Shown here piece after piece: positions 11,980-22,957 of a DNA stretch of 64,000 nucleotides. Source of the DNA: Serendipita indica DSM 11827 (Eukaryota > Basidiomycota > Agaricomycetes > Sebacinales > Serendipitaceae); assembly GCA_910890315.1 (NCBI GenBank), contig CAJVGD010000001.1, positions 1,240,001-1,304,000 of the forward strand, read 5' to 3'. Each line of letters opens with the position of its first letter. Position 1 is the stretch's first letter. The position numbers and the translations under genes were made by a program. The notes beneath the pieces were generated by a model, which saw only the letters and a program-made list of their open reading frames with translations, was not told the origin of the DNA and did not search any database.

Positions 11980-13554
11980 ATGGAACGCAAACCCTCCGTT
12001 TCAGAGCCCACCAATACCCTCATCATCACGCCCCTCCCTCTCCCCTTTTTTGAACCAAGGATCTTGGACGCGCTTCGTGCACATTTTGCCAGTTTTAGCA
12101 CTACCTTTCTTCATCGACGTAGTCCATACAGCCCCAGCAGTGCCTACGGGCCAGGAGCGTCCATCAGAGGCGACGCTGCCGCCAGATCAGGCGATGATTC
12201 GGACGACCCACTCAGTATGGAGGATGATGAAGAGGTTCTACCAGAGCAAGAGCCAGAAGGAGACCTCTACTCATTTGTTCCCCTAAAGTCCTTCAAACGC
12301 GCCATTGTCGTATACTATTCGAACGAGGATGCAGAGCGAGCACGACTAGCATCGGATAGACTTTTCATTCCCGAGACTCCCCGATGTCCTGCTGTGACGC
12401 TGCGGGCGTTTCGAGGCCCACCGACCGTCTTGGTAGAAGATGGCTGGTTCCCCGGGACCAAGCGACGACATATAATCAGTGATGATGGTGTGTTATCTAT
12501 ATCTCTTAGGTATCCGGATGACTGACCGTCTGTAGCCGAGGAAGGCTCATGGTATTTTGGAGGCTTCCCCATGGTCTCGTCGCTCAACTATGATGACGAT
12601 GATGGCGAAATCAAAGAGTCTCCTTTTCATCTTCGACCTCCAGTACCGGAACGCAACTTCCTCATCTCTCCCCCTGGCTCTCCTCCCGTTGGATGGGTCG
12701 CTGTCAGAGAGGATCCGCCCAACGAGGTGCCGTTGGCGGAAGACTTGATGGAGGCTCTCGAGAGAGTAAAGGCACAACGAATGGCTGCTTCAGCCCAGCG
12801 TGTGCAGAAGCGGCGACGATTCTCGGGAGACGGTCCTCGATCAGTCACCAGCTCGAGCAAAAGCCGTAGCCGCAGTGGATCCGATAGCGATTCGGATGAC
12901 ATGGAAGAACTGGAGCAAGAAGGAGTTATGCTCATTCCCGAGAGCGCGGCTGGACTTTGTGTCCGTGTCGAAAACTGGAGCACTCGGCGTCTGATAAGGC
13001 TACATCAGAGTCGGGAAAAAACGCGGAGACAGCGAGAACGCGCAAACTCGAATCCATTGGATAAGAAGAAGACGAGGGACACCGTGGTCGAGGTTCAAAC
13101 CTCGATAACGGAGATGGAAATTGAACTCGACGAAGAATTGGATGATGGTCGATACGCATCTGGTGTAGACTGGAATCGTATTGATCATGCACGAACTATA
13201 ATCCCGGTTGTCGATATTCCCATCGACGACGCCGAAGGAGGTGGAACGGATAACTCACTGTTCCTCAGCGAGCGTGCGATCAAAGGAGCACCGGCCAAAG
13301 CTCCTAAATTGGGTGCCAAGCCGGCTCCTGCCAGGATGCCTCCCGTACCCTCGATTGGCTTGGACTTTCCGGGGATCAACAATGGTCTCGGCATGGCGGG
13401 ATTCAAGCCTACCGCGATGCCGCCGCTACGACCAACCGCGATGCCCCCGTTTCCCGGCCGGGAGGCTACTGAATCGTCGGCATCGCTTGCTTCCATCTCC
13501 TCCACAGCTGTTGAACCAAGTTTGACGCCGACTCATACACCATCTGTATTGTAA
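11980..13554 (+). CDS. RCN1: Calcipressin (regulator of calcineurin) with long C-terminal extension
   Basis: Exons 11980-12487 and 12536-13554 give 508 aa. NTLIITPLPLPFFEPRILDA and LKSFKRAIVVYYS mark the RRM-like calcipressin domain. NFLISPPGSPPVGW near residue 210 is the conserved phospho-regulated calcineurin-binding motif. Two features are unusual. One is an acidic insertion of about 50 residues between the first helix and LKSFKR. The other is a ~270-residue Ser/Arg-, Glu- and Pro-rich tail after PLAEDLMEALERV; yeast Rcn1 is only about 210 aa. The 5' end has two models. The ATG at 11980 is the simple one. Alternatively, an upstream ATG at 11764 encodes an Arg/Ser-rich segment ending at 11901 that could join at 12007 through a GC-AG intron in phase 0. 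Binding and inhibition of calcineurin in the cytosol is known for the family. Confidence 0.9.
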
Positions 13555-13974
13555 TCTCGTACCCTTGTGGTGAGTTATTCTCCATAGTCTCCCCAATGCG
13601 CGGATTGCGCACTCCTTCATGATGAATCAATCTTTACAGACCTGTTCTGACTCTTATGGAGAGAACGGAGTTGTTATTGCCTATTTCTGATCCATTATCT
13701 TCTGCTTCGAACCCCTGTCAAACAGTACTGACTAGCCATGCAGATCTCGAGACCGCCAGTTTGCATAGAAACCTACATCAACACTCGAATATTGTGTATA
13801 ATAGCCCATACACGATGCTATACATTATTTGGCATTCTTCACGTCGCATCATATCAGCTCGCCCGTCGAGCTCGAGGTCAGTTACAATAGACAGGAACCG
13901 AACCGACTCAATCATCCATTCACAACTCAAGAACCTAATCGTTGGTGTAGCTATATTACGAATACAATATTCCT
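13555..13974. other. Convergent 3' region between calcipressin and aldo-keto reductase 1
   Basis: About 420 bases between two convergent genes. It should hold both 3' untranslated regions. Nothing else is seen. Confidence 0.5.
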
Positions 13975-15319
13975 TCAGTAGCCAACTTGGGCCTTTGGTG
14001 TATAGAGCTCTTCCAAGTACTTGATCTCACTCGGCTCGAGTGTGAGGTCGAGTGCTTCTAGAGATTGAGTTAGGTTTAGGAATGCAGTGTATGGACGACT
14101 CGACATACTGATCATGTCTCCAAGATGCTTGATGTTGGTTGTCCCGACTATGGGCGCGGCGACGGGGTCTTTCGTATAAATTAGCCAGGCCAGAGATATT
14201 TCCGCCATGGTAACGCCTCGCTTTTTTGCCAGCTCTTCAACGCTATTAGGGCTATTAGTAAACTGATTGGTGTCATAGAGCTAAGTGACGGACCGATCAA
14301 TGATGAGGAGGTTGGGATCTTCATTACTCTGTAGACCGGGAGTGTATGGGTCTGTCTTGGATCGTATCGTTGAATCTTTATCTTTCCTTGGACGAGTGAG
14401 GAGACCTCTGGAAAGAGGGGACCAGGGAATTGTACCGACGCCAAACAGCTAACGACACTGAATTAGCGCCAGTAACACGATATTCTAGAAGTAAGTCACC
14501 TTGCACGTTGGTAGCATCTCGTCCTCTTCTTGACGATACAACAGAGAGTGGTAGTTTTGCATCGAGATGAACGGCGTCAGCTTGTTCGTAATTGCATAGT
14601 CTGTCCAAGCATTAGCATCAACCGGCTACACGAATACGTGATACGTACTTTGCATCATATGGAACTGCCAGGCCGCACACGAGCTCATTCCGATGTAGCG
14701 CGCGTAGCCAGCCTTGACGACGTCGTGCAACGCCTGCATCGTTTCCTCGATGGGAGTTTCTGGGTCAAACCTATGGCACTGGAACACGTCGACATAGTCT
14801 AGCTGAAGACGCTCAAGGCTAGCCTTGATCGATTCGAAGATATGCTTCCTGGAGAGGCCCTTGTGGTTGTGATAATCAGAAGCACCCAAGGTATCGAGAA
14901 GTTCTTTGGAAGCACCGTCTGGTGGGGTTGGGAGTCCGACTTTGGTCAGAATGACAAAGGACGAGCGCGGGGCCCCAATTTCTTTGATTGCTTTACCCAG
15001 GATGCGCTCAGATTCGCCTAGGGAGTAAAAGTTGGCGGTGTCGAATGTCTATACCAGGATTTAGAAAGTTTGATGGCAGGAGTCGTTATACCTACGTTGA
15101 TTCCAAGCCTGTATGCCTCTTTGATTTGTTCAATGGCCTCTTTCTCCTCGATCACCCAGCCTTGCCAGGATTTCAAGCCGTAGCTCATGCATCCTAGGAT
15201 CAAGCGGGATACTTTCAAACCCGAGTTGCCCAAACGCACTGTCGACGTGTCAGAATAATGGCCCCTTCCAAAGGGGATATGTCCATACCGTATTTCATCT
15301 GATTGGTAGTTGAAGACAT
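13975..15319 (-). CDS. Aldo-keto reductase 1
   Basis: Seven exons of 31, 143, 400, 101, 155, 134 and 83 bases (15319-15289, 15238-15096, 15048-14649, 14600-14500, 14448-14294, 14242-14109, 14057-13975) give 348 aa. The catalytic tetrad of the superfamily is present: Asp and Tyr in TFDTANFYS, Lys in VILTKVG and His in DVFQCHRFD. NADPH-site segments such as PIVGTTNIKHL are also present. It is most like the fungal YakC/versiconal-hemiacetal-acetate-reductase type of AKR, a soluble NADPH-dependent carbonyl or aryl-alcohol reductase. The substrate cannot be told from sequence. A TATA box lies just upstream. The gene at 39517-40857 is a close paralogue with the same exon pattern. Confidence 0.93.
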
Positions 15320-15355
15320 GTTTGATACTGTCGAGAGATGCGTTCCAGAGAGCAT

Positions 15356-15365
15356 CCCTTTTATA
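15356..15365 (-). promoter_or_regulatory. TATA box of aldo-keto reductase 1
   Basis: TATAAAAGGG on the minus strand, 37-46 bases before the ATG at 15319. The close spacing implies a very short leader. Confidence 0.55.
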
Positions 15366-15893
15366 TGGCGCGGCAACGGACGTCCGCATAGGTGCTTGTC
15401 GTACTTCCGAGGGCCACATTATTAACTCCGTTGTTCATCGAACCGCCATATAATAATATGGATGAGGCAAAGGATGACAAACAATCACTTCTGAGCGCAG
15501 TCTTGGGGCGACTTAGAGGATCCAAGCGGTGGAATCGTGATAAGGATGGCGTCTATCAATGTATCATCACTTCATTGCCCTTTTATGATCTACTGGCTTG
15601 CTGCTTGTGTAGATAATCCAAGAAGAGGTCGAGCTCCAAGCGGGTGCTCGGGAGTAATGGACGACTCTGTGTAGTCTTTCATCTATTCTATATTTACTAC
15701 TCCAACGCGGTCTTACCGCGGCTGGTTGATGGAAGTCGCTATGACTTCGAAATGTCCGTCTTTTTTGGGATTGGAATACTCCAAAGTCTCGTGTCCAATG
15801 CCAAGCCTGTTGAGACTTTCAGGGTGCCAGGCCCGCGTCGTGACTAGCTTTGGTCCCTGCCACTACTGCGTTTGCTCGCAGTCTTATCTCTCC

Positions 15894-18200
15894 ATGGAAA
15901 TAGACACAAAATCTATCGAGAACAATGGCCGAAATACTGTTCAGCAGCGCGATCCCTCGCGGACGCCTTCGACAGACGAGAAGCGGCCCTCCCTCAGTGG
16001 CTCAGCAAAGGAAAAGGAGCACAGCTTGAAAGCTGGGAATGTCGATCCAGTCAAGGAGGATGCGATTCTCGAGCACGACGCGTTTGCCAACACCAGCGTC
16101 CATTGGACTGTAGAGGAGGAAAAGGCGCTCGTCCGACGGCTTGGTAAGCGTTTCTCTCACTTCTTCACCGTGTCCTTTACGTGTTCTACCTACTGACTAC
16201 TGGCCAGACTGGCATATCGTTCCATTGGTTACAATCCTTTATCTGTCCAATTTCATCGAGTAAGCTTCTCTCCTTTTTGGCTGCCCAATACAAGTCCAAG
16301 GGCGGTGCTAGAGTTGAGCATGAAACCTTCTCTGGAAGCCATCCTCGATTGGCGCTCAATTCAGCCAGTTCCACCTGGTTGCTTGTCTCAGTCATGCGTT
16401 CATAAGTCTAGTCTCGCGATTCACCGCCCCTGTCAAATTACTCTTACTGACAGCACTTTGTCCCTGGACAGCCGAGCTAACATTGGCAATGCAAAGTACG
16501 TATTATTTCCTGCGCCAGATTGACTCGACCTGACATATTTACCAATTTACAGAGTCGCCGGTTTGAACACCGACCTCGGGCTCGTTGGTTTCCAATGTAC
16601 GTTATTGCAACCGAGGGAGACCGGCTAATGCTCCACACTAGACAATATTGGGTTATCCGTGTTCTACGTTGCCTACATTCTCGTTGAAGTGCCGTCAAAT
16701 TTGCTCCTGAAGCGTTTCGGGGCCAAGGTCTGGTGTAGGTGCTCTCCATTGGTCCCAACTGTTTCTGAATAATGTCTAGTATCGATCCTTGTACTCTCAT
16801 TCGGAACTGTTTGCTTCTGTACCGCCTTTATCACCAACTTTGGCGAGTTTATGGTTATCCGAATTCTGCTGGGCGTCGCAGAGGGCGGTATGATGCCCGG
16901 TGTGGCGTACTATCTATCGACATGGTACACCCGCGACGAGTTGGCACTTCGAATAGGCATATTTGGTATGTCAAAGACCTATTGGTGTGGGGGCCGCTCT
17001 TAATTGTGTGTAGTTTCCGCTGCGAGTATGGCCGGTGCTTTTGGAGGTCTACTCGCGACAGCTTTCCTCTCCATACCCCAGATCAGTGTCCTGTATGTCT
17101 CTCACTCTCCTCTATGCTGCTGCTAATTGCTATTAGGCCCCATGGCCGTTGGCGAAACATCTTCCTGATTGAAGGAGCAATCACGATACTCTTGGGCTTT
17201 GTGGGATTCATGTTTCTGCCACGCTCACCAGACGATTCTGGCTTCCTAACGGAACGGGAACGGACCATTGCGATGGAGAGAATTCGTGTTGAAAATGCTG
17301 GCTTGGTAGGTGATATCCCTCTTTGCTCGACTCTATCTGATGCCGTATAGGTTGAGGAGGAAAGCACAGATTTTGAGCTCGTCCTCCGTGCTTGGTTCAA
17401 CATGACCAACTGGATATGTGCAGTGGGTCCCCCGGCTTGTCTGCTCTACTACGGCTCATCGTTTCATAGCTCTGCTTTTTATTAACGAACATATCGATCC
17501 AAGGAATGGTTCTTTTCATGCCCTCACTCATCGCCGGAATGGGATATACAGAAATCGAGTCGCAATTGCTCACTGTGCCCCCGTACATCCTCGCTTCAAT
17601 ATTTTGCATTGGCATTGCATGGCAGAGTCAACGGTCTTCTCGACGAGGTATCTGGATCTTACTTTCAGCGCCGATTTGTATCGTCGGAAGTAGCATGCTC
17701 ATCGGTTCGCCTGACCGAAAGGTCGAGTATGCGGGTATCTTCCTACTCGCTATGGGAGGCAAGTCATACACAGGGGCATAGGACAGTTACACTGACGGAT
17801 CATGCTAGCGTTCCCTCTTGGACCGATTTTCCTGACGTGGGCAAATAACAACTCTGCACCCTACACGACGCGCGCCGTCAGCTCTGCCATGGTCGTGGCC
17901 ATTGGATCTTTAGGTCCTATAGTCTCCGCTTGGGTTTATTTACCAAAAGACAAGCCGCGCTACATCACTGGGTTGTCAGTCCAACTTGGCGGCCAAATTG
18001 CGCTGCTCCTTCTAACGGCAAGCATTTCCTTTCCTGCCAAGCTCCTTACTCAACGTACAATGTAGGTTTTCTTGATTATGTGGAACATGCGCGAGAACCG
18101 TTTGCGCAAGGCTGGTAGCAGAGACTATCGACTAGATGCAGATGATGAAACGGTTGCGAGGCTCGGCAATCTTCATCCACGGTTCATGTTGACCATTTAG
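15894..18200 (+). CDS. MFS transporter, anion:cation symporter (ACS, Dal5/TNA1-like) family
   Basis: A gene of about ten exons. The translated pieces line up as a 12-helix transporter. A hydrophilic acidic N-terminus is followed by DWHIVPLVTILYLSNFIDRA and NIGNAK, the ACS-family first-helix signature. Later pieces include YNIGLSVFYVAYILVEVPSN, LLKRFGAKVW, LGVAEGGMMPG with YYLSTWY, and GRWRNIFLIEGAITILLG. After the central loop come PFPLGPIFLTWANNN-type helices and a C-terminus beginning MWNMRENRLRKAG. Family members take up small organic anions such as allantoate, nicotinate or pantothenate at the plasma membrane. The substrate here is unknown. The last intron, 18018-18065, starts with GCAAGC instead of GT. 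The frame can only be kept by splicing it. Confidence 0.88.
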
Positions 18201-18332
18201 AAGCGAATAGTTTCAAGATGCACTGGTCTGCAGCGTTACTTCACTGTATTTTACCACACAAATCTCATCAAGGTTGTTCGCAATACACTTCCATTTGATA
18301 TACTTTCATACTTGTAGCATTCGTCAGGGATA

Positions 18333-19047
18333 TTAGAACCTACGCAGCTTTGCGTTGAGGGTCTCTTCGGTGAGTTCGTCTGCGTCGGTGATTTGGATTA
18401 CCTGAAGGAAATGAGATATGCAGAATCGGAGGCAGAGTCGCTTACCTTTGGGTTCCTTGCCTATGCAACAGTCAGCTTGGTGGCATTGGCTCTTCTGGTC
18501 CACTTACGAGGCGTTCAATAGCAGGCAGTGTCCCGACGTGAAGCATCGAGGAACCAGTCTCACATCCATTGGGTATCCAATCTATGAGAATGATCTTTGG
18601 AAAGTCTTCGCCCTTGGGCTTGTATGGGAGGACAATAACCCGCGGGGCAGTTGGGAGGTCTTTGATCGTGTCCATCATCCATCAATACACATGAGATGTA
18701 GACACACTTGCGGCCAATGCCTCGATCGAAAAGTCTTCATCTTCGTCAAGGACGTTTGTGTCCAGTTTGACGGTTGGGGTGCTGCTGGACTTTCTGTCGA
18801 CGTATAGAATCTAGAAGACCAATTTAAATTGAGTTATATCAACAGATGTAGCTGACAGTTGGCGGCGACGACATTCTGAACCCTCTTAGGACGGCCTCGA
18901 TGTCCTTTGGGATCAGTGCGATAGTGGCCTGTAAGCATGATTTGTCAATAATTTGCTCATGGGATAGCGAATAGGGGCGTGCCATGACGAAACAAGTCCG
19001 ATCGTGGTGGTAAGCAAGTAGCGCATGGTCATGACCAAGCTGACCAT
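18333..19047 (-). CDS. ADF-H domain protein, glia maturation factor (Aim7)-like
   Basis: A small gene of six short exons. After a 5' intron ending at 18930, the protein reads ATIALIPKDIEAVLRGFRM, then ILYVDRKSSS, FSIEALAANLPTAPRVIVLP, IILIDWIPNGCETGSSMLHV, and ends DADELTEETLNAKLRRF. The total of about 140 aa is right for a single ADF-H domain. The order IPKDIEAVL, LPTAPR, PNGC, ML and the final LTEETL helix match the GMF/Aim7 branch better than cofilin. GMFs bind Arp2/3 and debranch actin filaments. The first exon is proposed to be only the ATG at 19047-19045, followed by a GTCAGC donor, and is the least certain part. The gene is divergent from the MFS gene that starts 98 bases away. Confidence 0.78.
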
Positions 19048-19144
19048 TAGGTCCGCAGGCCGCAGCGATCCAAAGGTTTGAACCCGCCCCCGACTTGGGC
19101 AACTTGGGACTAATACATCCTTCGCCTCGGCAACGAAGATACCC

Positions 19145-21452
19145 ATGTCCAAATTATCCACGAGCCCGCATAGGATATCTGACGACGCCCAGAGGCAGCA
19201 GGACGAGCCTCTGCTTGGCCTAAGCGACGACCCAGACGCATACAATTTTGTTCATGGTGCATCTGAGTCCACTCCGGTCGTCTCTGCCTTGAGCGGAGAC
19301 GCGAGCGTACCCTGGTACCGGCGTCCATCGCCCGCATGGTGAGCTCAGCAGAACCGGGGCATATGGTACTTATGATCATAGGGTACTTGTTGGCACATTT
19401 CTTGCAGCAATAGCTCTCTCTTCTACCATTGCACCGAGAGTAGAACTCTTTGTCAAGCTTGCTTGCCAGGTACGTATGGCAATCTACATTACATAAGCAC
19501 CACTCATGTAAAGTATAGGAAATCCATCCGGACTATGAGCCAATGCGCGTATATCATCCTGCCGGGGGAGTAATGGATTGGCCATCGAGCATTGGCACAG
19601 TCACCATACCCCGACCCTCCGCCAAATGTCAGTCAGATCCTGCCGTCCAGGTAACGCATTTCAAATCCATTCGAGGAAGATTCTAACCTCCTTCGCAGCA
19701 AGCCGCCGCGCGTTTGGGGGCAACCCTCACGACCATTATGGGTTCAATCAGCTGCGTGACAGCTGGATGGTGGGGAAAGGTGCGGTTTCAAACGACTGAT
19801 AGAATTTTTACTCAGTATATGTTCAGTTTAGCGACCGTTACGGTCGTGTCCGCCTACTTGCTCTCACTCTTGTTGGAGGAGTCTGCTCGTAAGTTGCAAA
19901 GGGCCCTCTAGACGCTGCTAATTGGGCCTAGCGACTTGATTCTAGTGTTTGTTGCACTGGCATCGGACAGACTTCCTGGAGGCTATCGCTTCTTGACTGT
20001 CGCTCCCGTTATCGATGGTCTCATGGGGGGTAAGGCGGTTATACACAATGACCTCGATCTAAATTGCACCTAGGTATTGCAACTGGATCTGCCGCAACGC
20101 ACGCCTACTTGAGCGACACGACAAGCTCTGCCAATCGGTCAGTCTGATCACCGTTACTCATAACGCGCTCACTTTCAGTAGATCTCGCGTATTTTCCCTG
20201 CTACTCGGTCTTCTGTTCACAGGAATGGCATGTGGTCCTCTCATAGGTGCCCAACTCATTAGCTGGAGCGGCGACCTCCTTTCCGTGTTTTATCTGGCTG
20301 CCCTCGTACATTTTACATACCTTCTTCTCACCATCTTCATCTTACCAGAGTCTCTCACCAAAGAGCGTGCAGCCGCGAACACGGAGCAAGCAAGAAAGCA
20401 GGCAGAAGACAAGAAACTCCGGCGTCAGCAAGAAGTCTGGCAGGACATGAGCGTTGTCCAGCGCATTTTACGGGTGCTAGGCCATGTATTCTTCTTCCTT
20501 GAGCCACTATCAATCTTCGTCCCTCGTAAGCGGGGCCCTGGAGGACGAAGAAATTGGAATTTGTTGATTATTGCGATCACATACGGATGTGTCGCGCTGA
20601 TTGTGGTGCGTCTTTTGGCTTCAGGGTTGCCCTATGACGCTGAGGTTCCTCTTCTCTAGGGCTCGTACCAGTTCAAGTTTCAATACGCCAACTACGTCTA
20701 TGGGTGGACATCTCAGCAGCTTGGAACCTGGCTCAGTATCGTTGGTACGCTACGTGCCATCAATCTCATTGTTATCCTTCCCGGTATGTCCCTCCTCGCG
20801 TGTTTCCGCCACATACTGATGTTGTTTAGCATTCATCAAATACTTTGGTCCCAAACCACAATCCTCTCAGACCCCGGGAGACGGAAACTCGTTGCCTGGA
20901 GGTCTTCCTCACAGCGCGAGGTTTGACCTCCTTGTGATCCGGCTATGTCTCTGTCTCGAACTTGTCCAATACTCCATCGCCATCGCATCTCAAACTGCGC
21001 TCGTATGGGCTAGTGCCACCATCGTCAGCTCATTTACGGGAGGAATTGGGCCGTCGCTTCAAGCGCTCGCTGTCGAGACCTTTAGCGCGAGTGAGAAATC
21101 TCATGTCGTTCGCGATAACGATACACAGTCTGGTGGAGATACCCAAGCTTCTGGAGAGGAAGATGGGCCGCGAAGAGAGAGCGATGAAAGGAAACGAAGC
21201 GGGCAAAATTATGGACAACTATTCGGCGCGATGGCTGTCGTGCAAGCGCTCTGCTCGCAAATGCTTGGACCAGCCTTCTTCGGCGCCGTCTTTGTAGCGA
21301 GCATCAAAACGTTTCCAAAAGGGATATTCGTGGCAGGGATGTGTATCATCGGACTGGCGCTCGTCTTCATCTCCTTCGTTCGCATTCCTCGTCCATCGCC
21401 TATTGACTCTGAACGCGAACCGCTCCTCTCGCCGAGTCACGAAGGCGAATAA
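19145..21452 (+). CDS. MFS general substrate transporter (tetracycline-resistance/TCR-like type)
   Basis: Multi-exon transporter. The hydrophilic N-terminus is followed by VLVGTFLAAIALSSTIAPRV and a loop with a C...SDPAVQ stretch. Next come LGATLTTIMGSISCVTAGWW and, after an intron, FSDRYGRVRLLALTLVGG, which is MFS motif A. SLPGGYRFLTVAPVIDGLMG and SRVFSLLLGLLFTGMACGPL follow, then a large central loop rich in Lys, Arg and Glu and the C-terminal six helices. This order is typical of a fungal family of putative drug or solute exporters. The loop before the last two helices carries a charged insertion. The gene ends in an acidic tail with REPLLSPSHEGE. The substrate is unknown. The start at 19145 is the first ATG in frame. 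Confidence 0.87.
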
Positions 21453-21609
21453 ACGATGGTTTGTGACGTATCCTATTGGTAATATTCATGAACGCATATG
21501 CATGGAGTAGATGTATGTAGCACAACCATATACATGCACTATTGTATACCTCCTAAACATATAAATGGATAGATTAGATGTCCGTACAGGAAGTGGTAGG
21601 TATCGTCTG

Positions 21610-22957
21610 TTAGGCGTTGGGTTTGTTCCACCATACGACGCCAAGGCTACCGAGCAACGATCCAGCAACGCCAACGACTGCGTTTCCAGCTCCAACAAAC
21701 CAGAAGAGACACCAAGTCCACCCAACAATCCAGCCAAGCAATTTGCCGATGTAGCGTTTCCAGATCCACCCAGGATCGTTGACGTATTGCACAGGTGTCG
21801 GTAAAAATGGCGCTAAACTTGCAGTGGTGGTGGTGCTTGGAGCTGGAAGTTGAAGGAGTGCAACGACGGGTTTGTGATCAGATGCTACATAGGACGGAAC
21901 AGCCGAGTAGACCAGCGGAGTGATCTGGGAAGTCGATAGGTTGTTGGCATCATCACTGACTGTAGTGAAGAGTATTCGGTCTGTCCATGAGGGTGTTCGC
22001 TTCGGACTGCATGGCATTAGTGTCTATTTGGCAGTCTGAGCGAGAACATACTGGTATTGATCGATTTGGCCATGCTTGTACTTGTATGTGCATTGAAACT
22101 TCCAGAAATCACCCTCACGGAGACCAACAAGAGCTTTGGCCTGGTTCCGGACGAGGCTCAATTGGTCAAACTGACGTAGCTCATCACGGCCCTCTTCAGT
22201 GCGAACCATCGCCTCTAATCTTTCTCTTGCGATGGAAACCGGCGGTTCTATCCGGAAATTCAAGTCGCCGAAAAAGAAGAGGTGCGTAGTTTGGTACATA
22301 TTGGCGTGCTTGGAGGTTTCTGAGGGGTCCGAGAATAAGAGGGTTTGGACAATATGCTGATAGTCCGCGATGCGTTGTTGAAGATGGGTCAAGTGAGCCG
22401 TCAAATGTGCATTGACAAAGGTGTACACCTCGCCGGGACCGTCTCCACCACCATAGAGCGCAGAGGAGACTTTGAAGCGTATCCCTACTGCTCCTTTATT
22501 CCCCATCCATCCGGGACCACATCCTGTCCATTGCGTCTGGACCTCGGTGACATGCTTGGCCACAGTATCGTCGCGTGCATAGACTAGCAACGCAATTCCA
22601 ACGTTGACCGATTTAGCAACGAGAGAGTACCGTTCTTTGTTCGGCGCATGGTGCTCTAGTTGAGAACGTATGAGCTCATCGCGGGAGCGCATCACCGCCT
22701 GAGAGAGGCCGGTGACTATGAGAATGTTAGAACGTCCCGACATAAAGCGGATAGAACTCCTTACACCCAAATTGTAGAGGCAAGAGCTCTTGGAAACCAA
22801 TGGCGACAATATCCGGCGCGGTGCGCATGTTGGCGAGAAAGCTCGACACTTTGAGTGACGGTACGAGCCAGTCTACTAGGTTTTGAGGAAGACCTTCATG
22901 TCCTTGGAGATTTGCATTGTATGTTCCAATCTGTACTGTTACGCGATTATTGAGCAT
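21610..22957 (-). CDS. INP54: Inositol polyphosphate 5-phosphatase, INP54-like, with C-terminal membrane tail
   Basis: Three exons. The first intron is 22716-22764 (GTAAGG donor, phase 1). The second joins GQIDQYQ-like sequence to PKRTPSWTDRIL. The family's catalytic motifs are all visible: IGFQEL, GPGWMGNKGAVGIR, FVNAHLTAH, FFGDLNFRI, PSWTDRIL and SDHKPV. The protein ends with about 40 hydrophobic residues (LLGWIVGWTWCLFWFVGAG onward) just before the stop. This tail is the hallmark of yeast Inp54, a phosphatidylinositol-4,5-bisphosphate 5-phosphatase anchored in the ER by its C-terminus. The family assignment is firm and the INP54 orthology is inferred from the tail and the absence of a SAC domain. 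The start is the first ATG before RVTVQIGTYN. Confidence 0.9.

Noticed and set aside
11975-12286. Overlapping plus-strand frame starting five bases before the calcipressin frame
   Set aside because: It is out of frame with the calcipressin motifs and ends without any recognisable domain.
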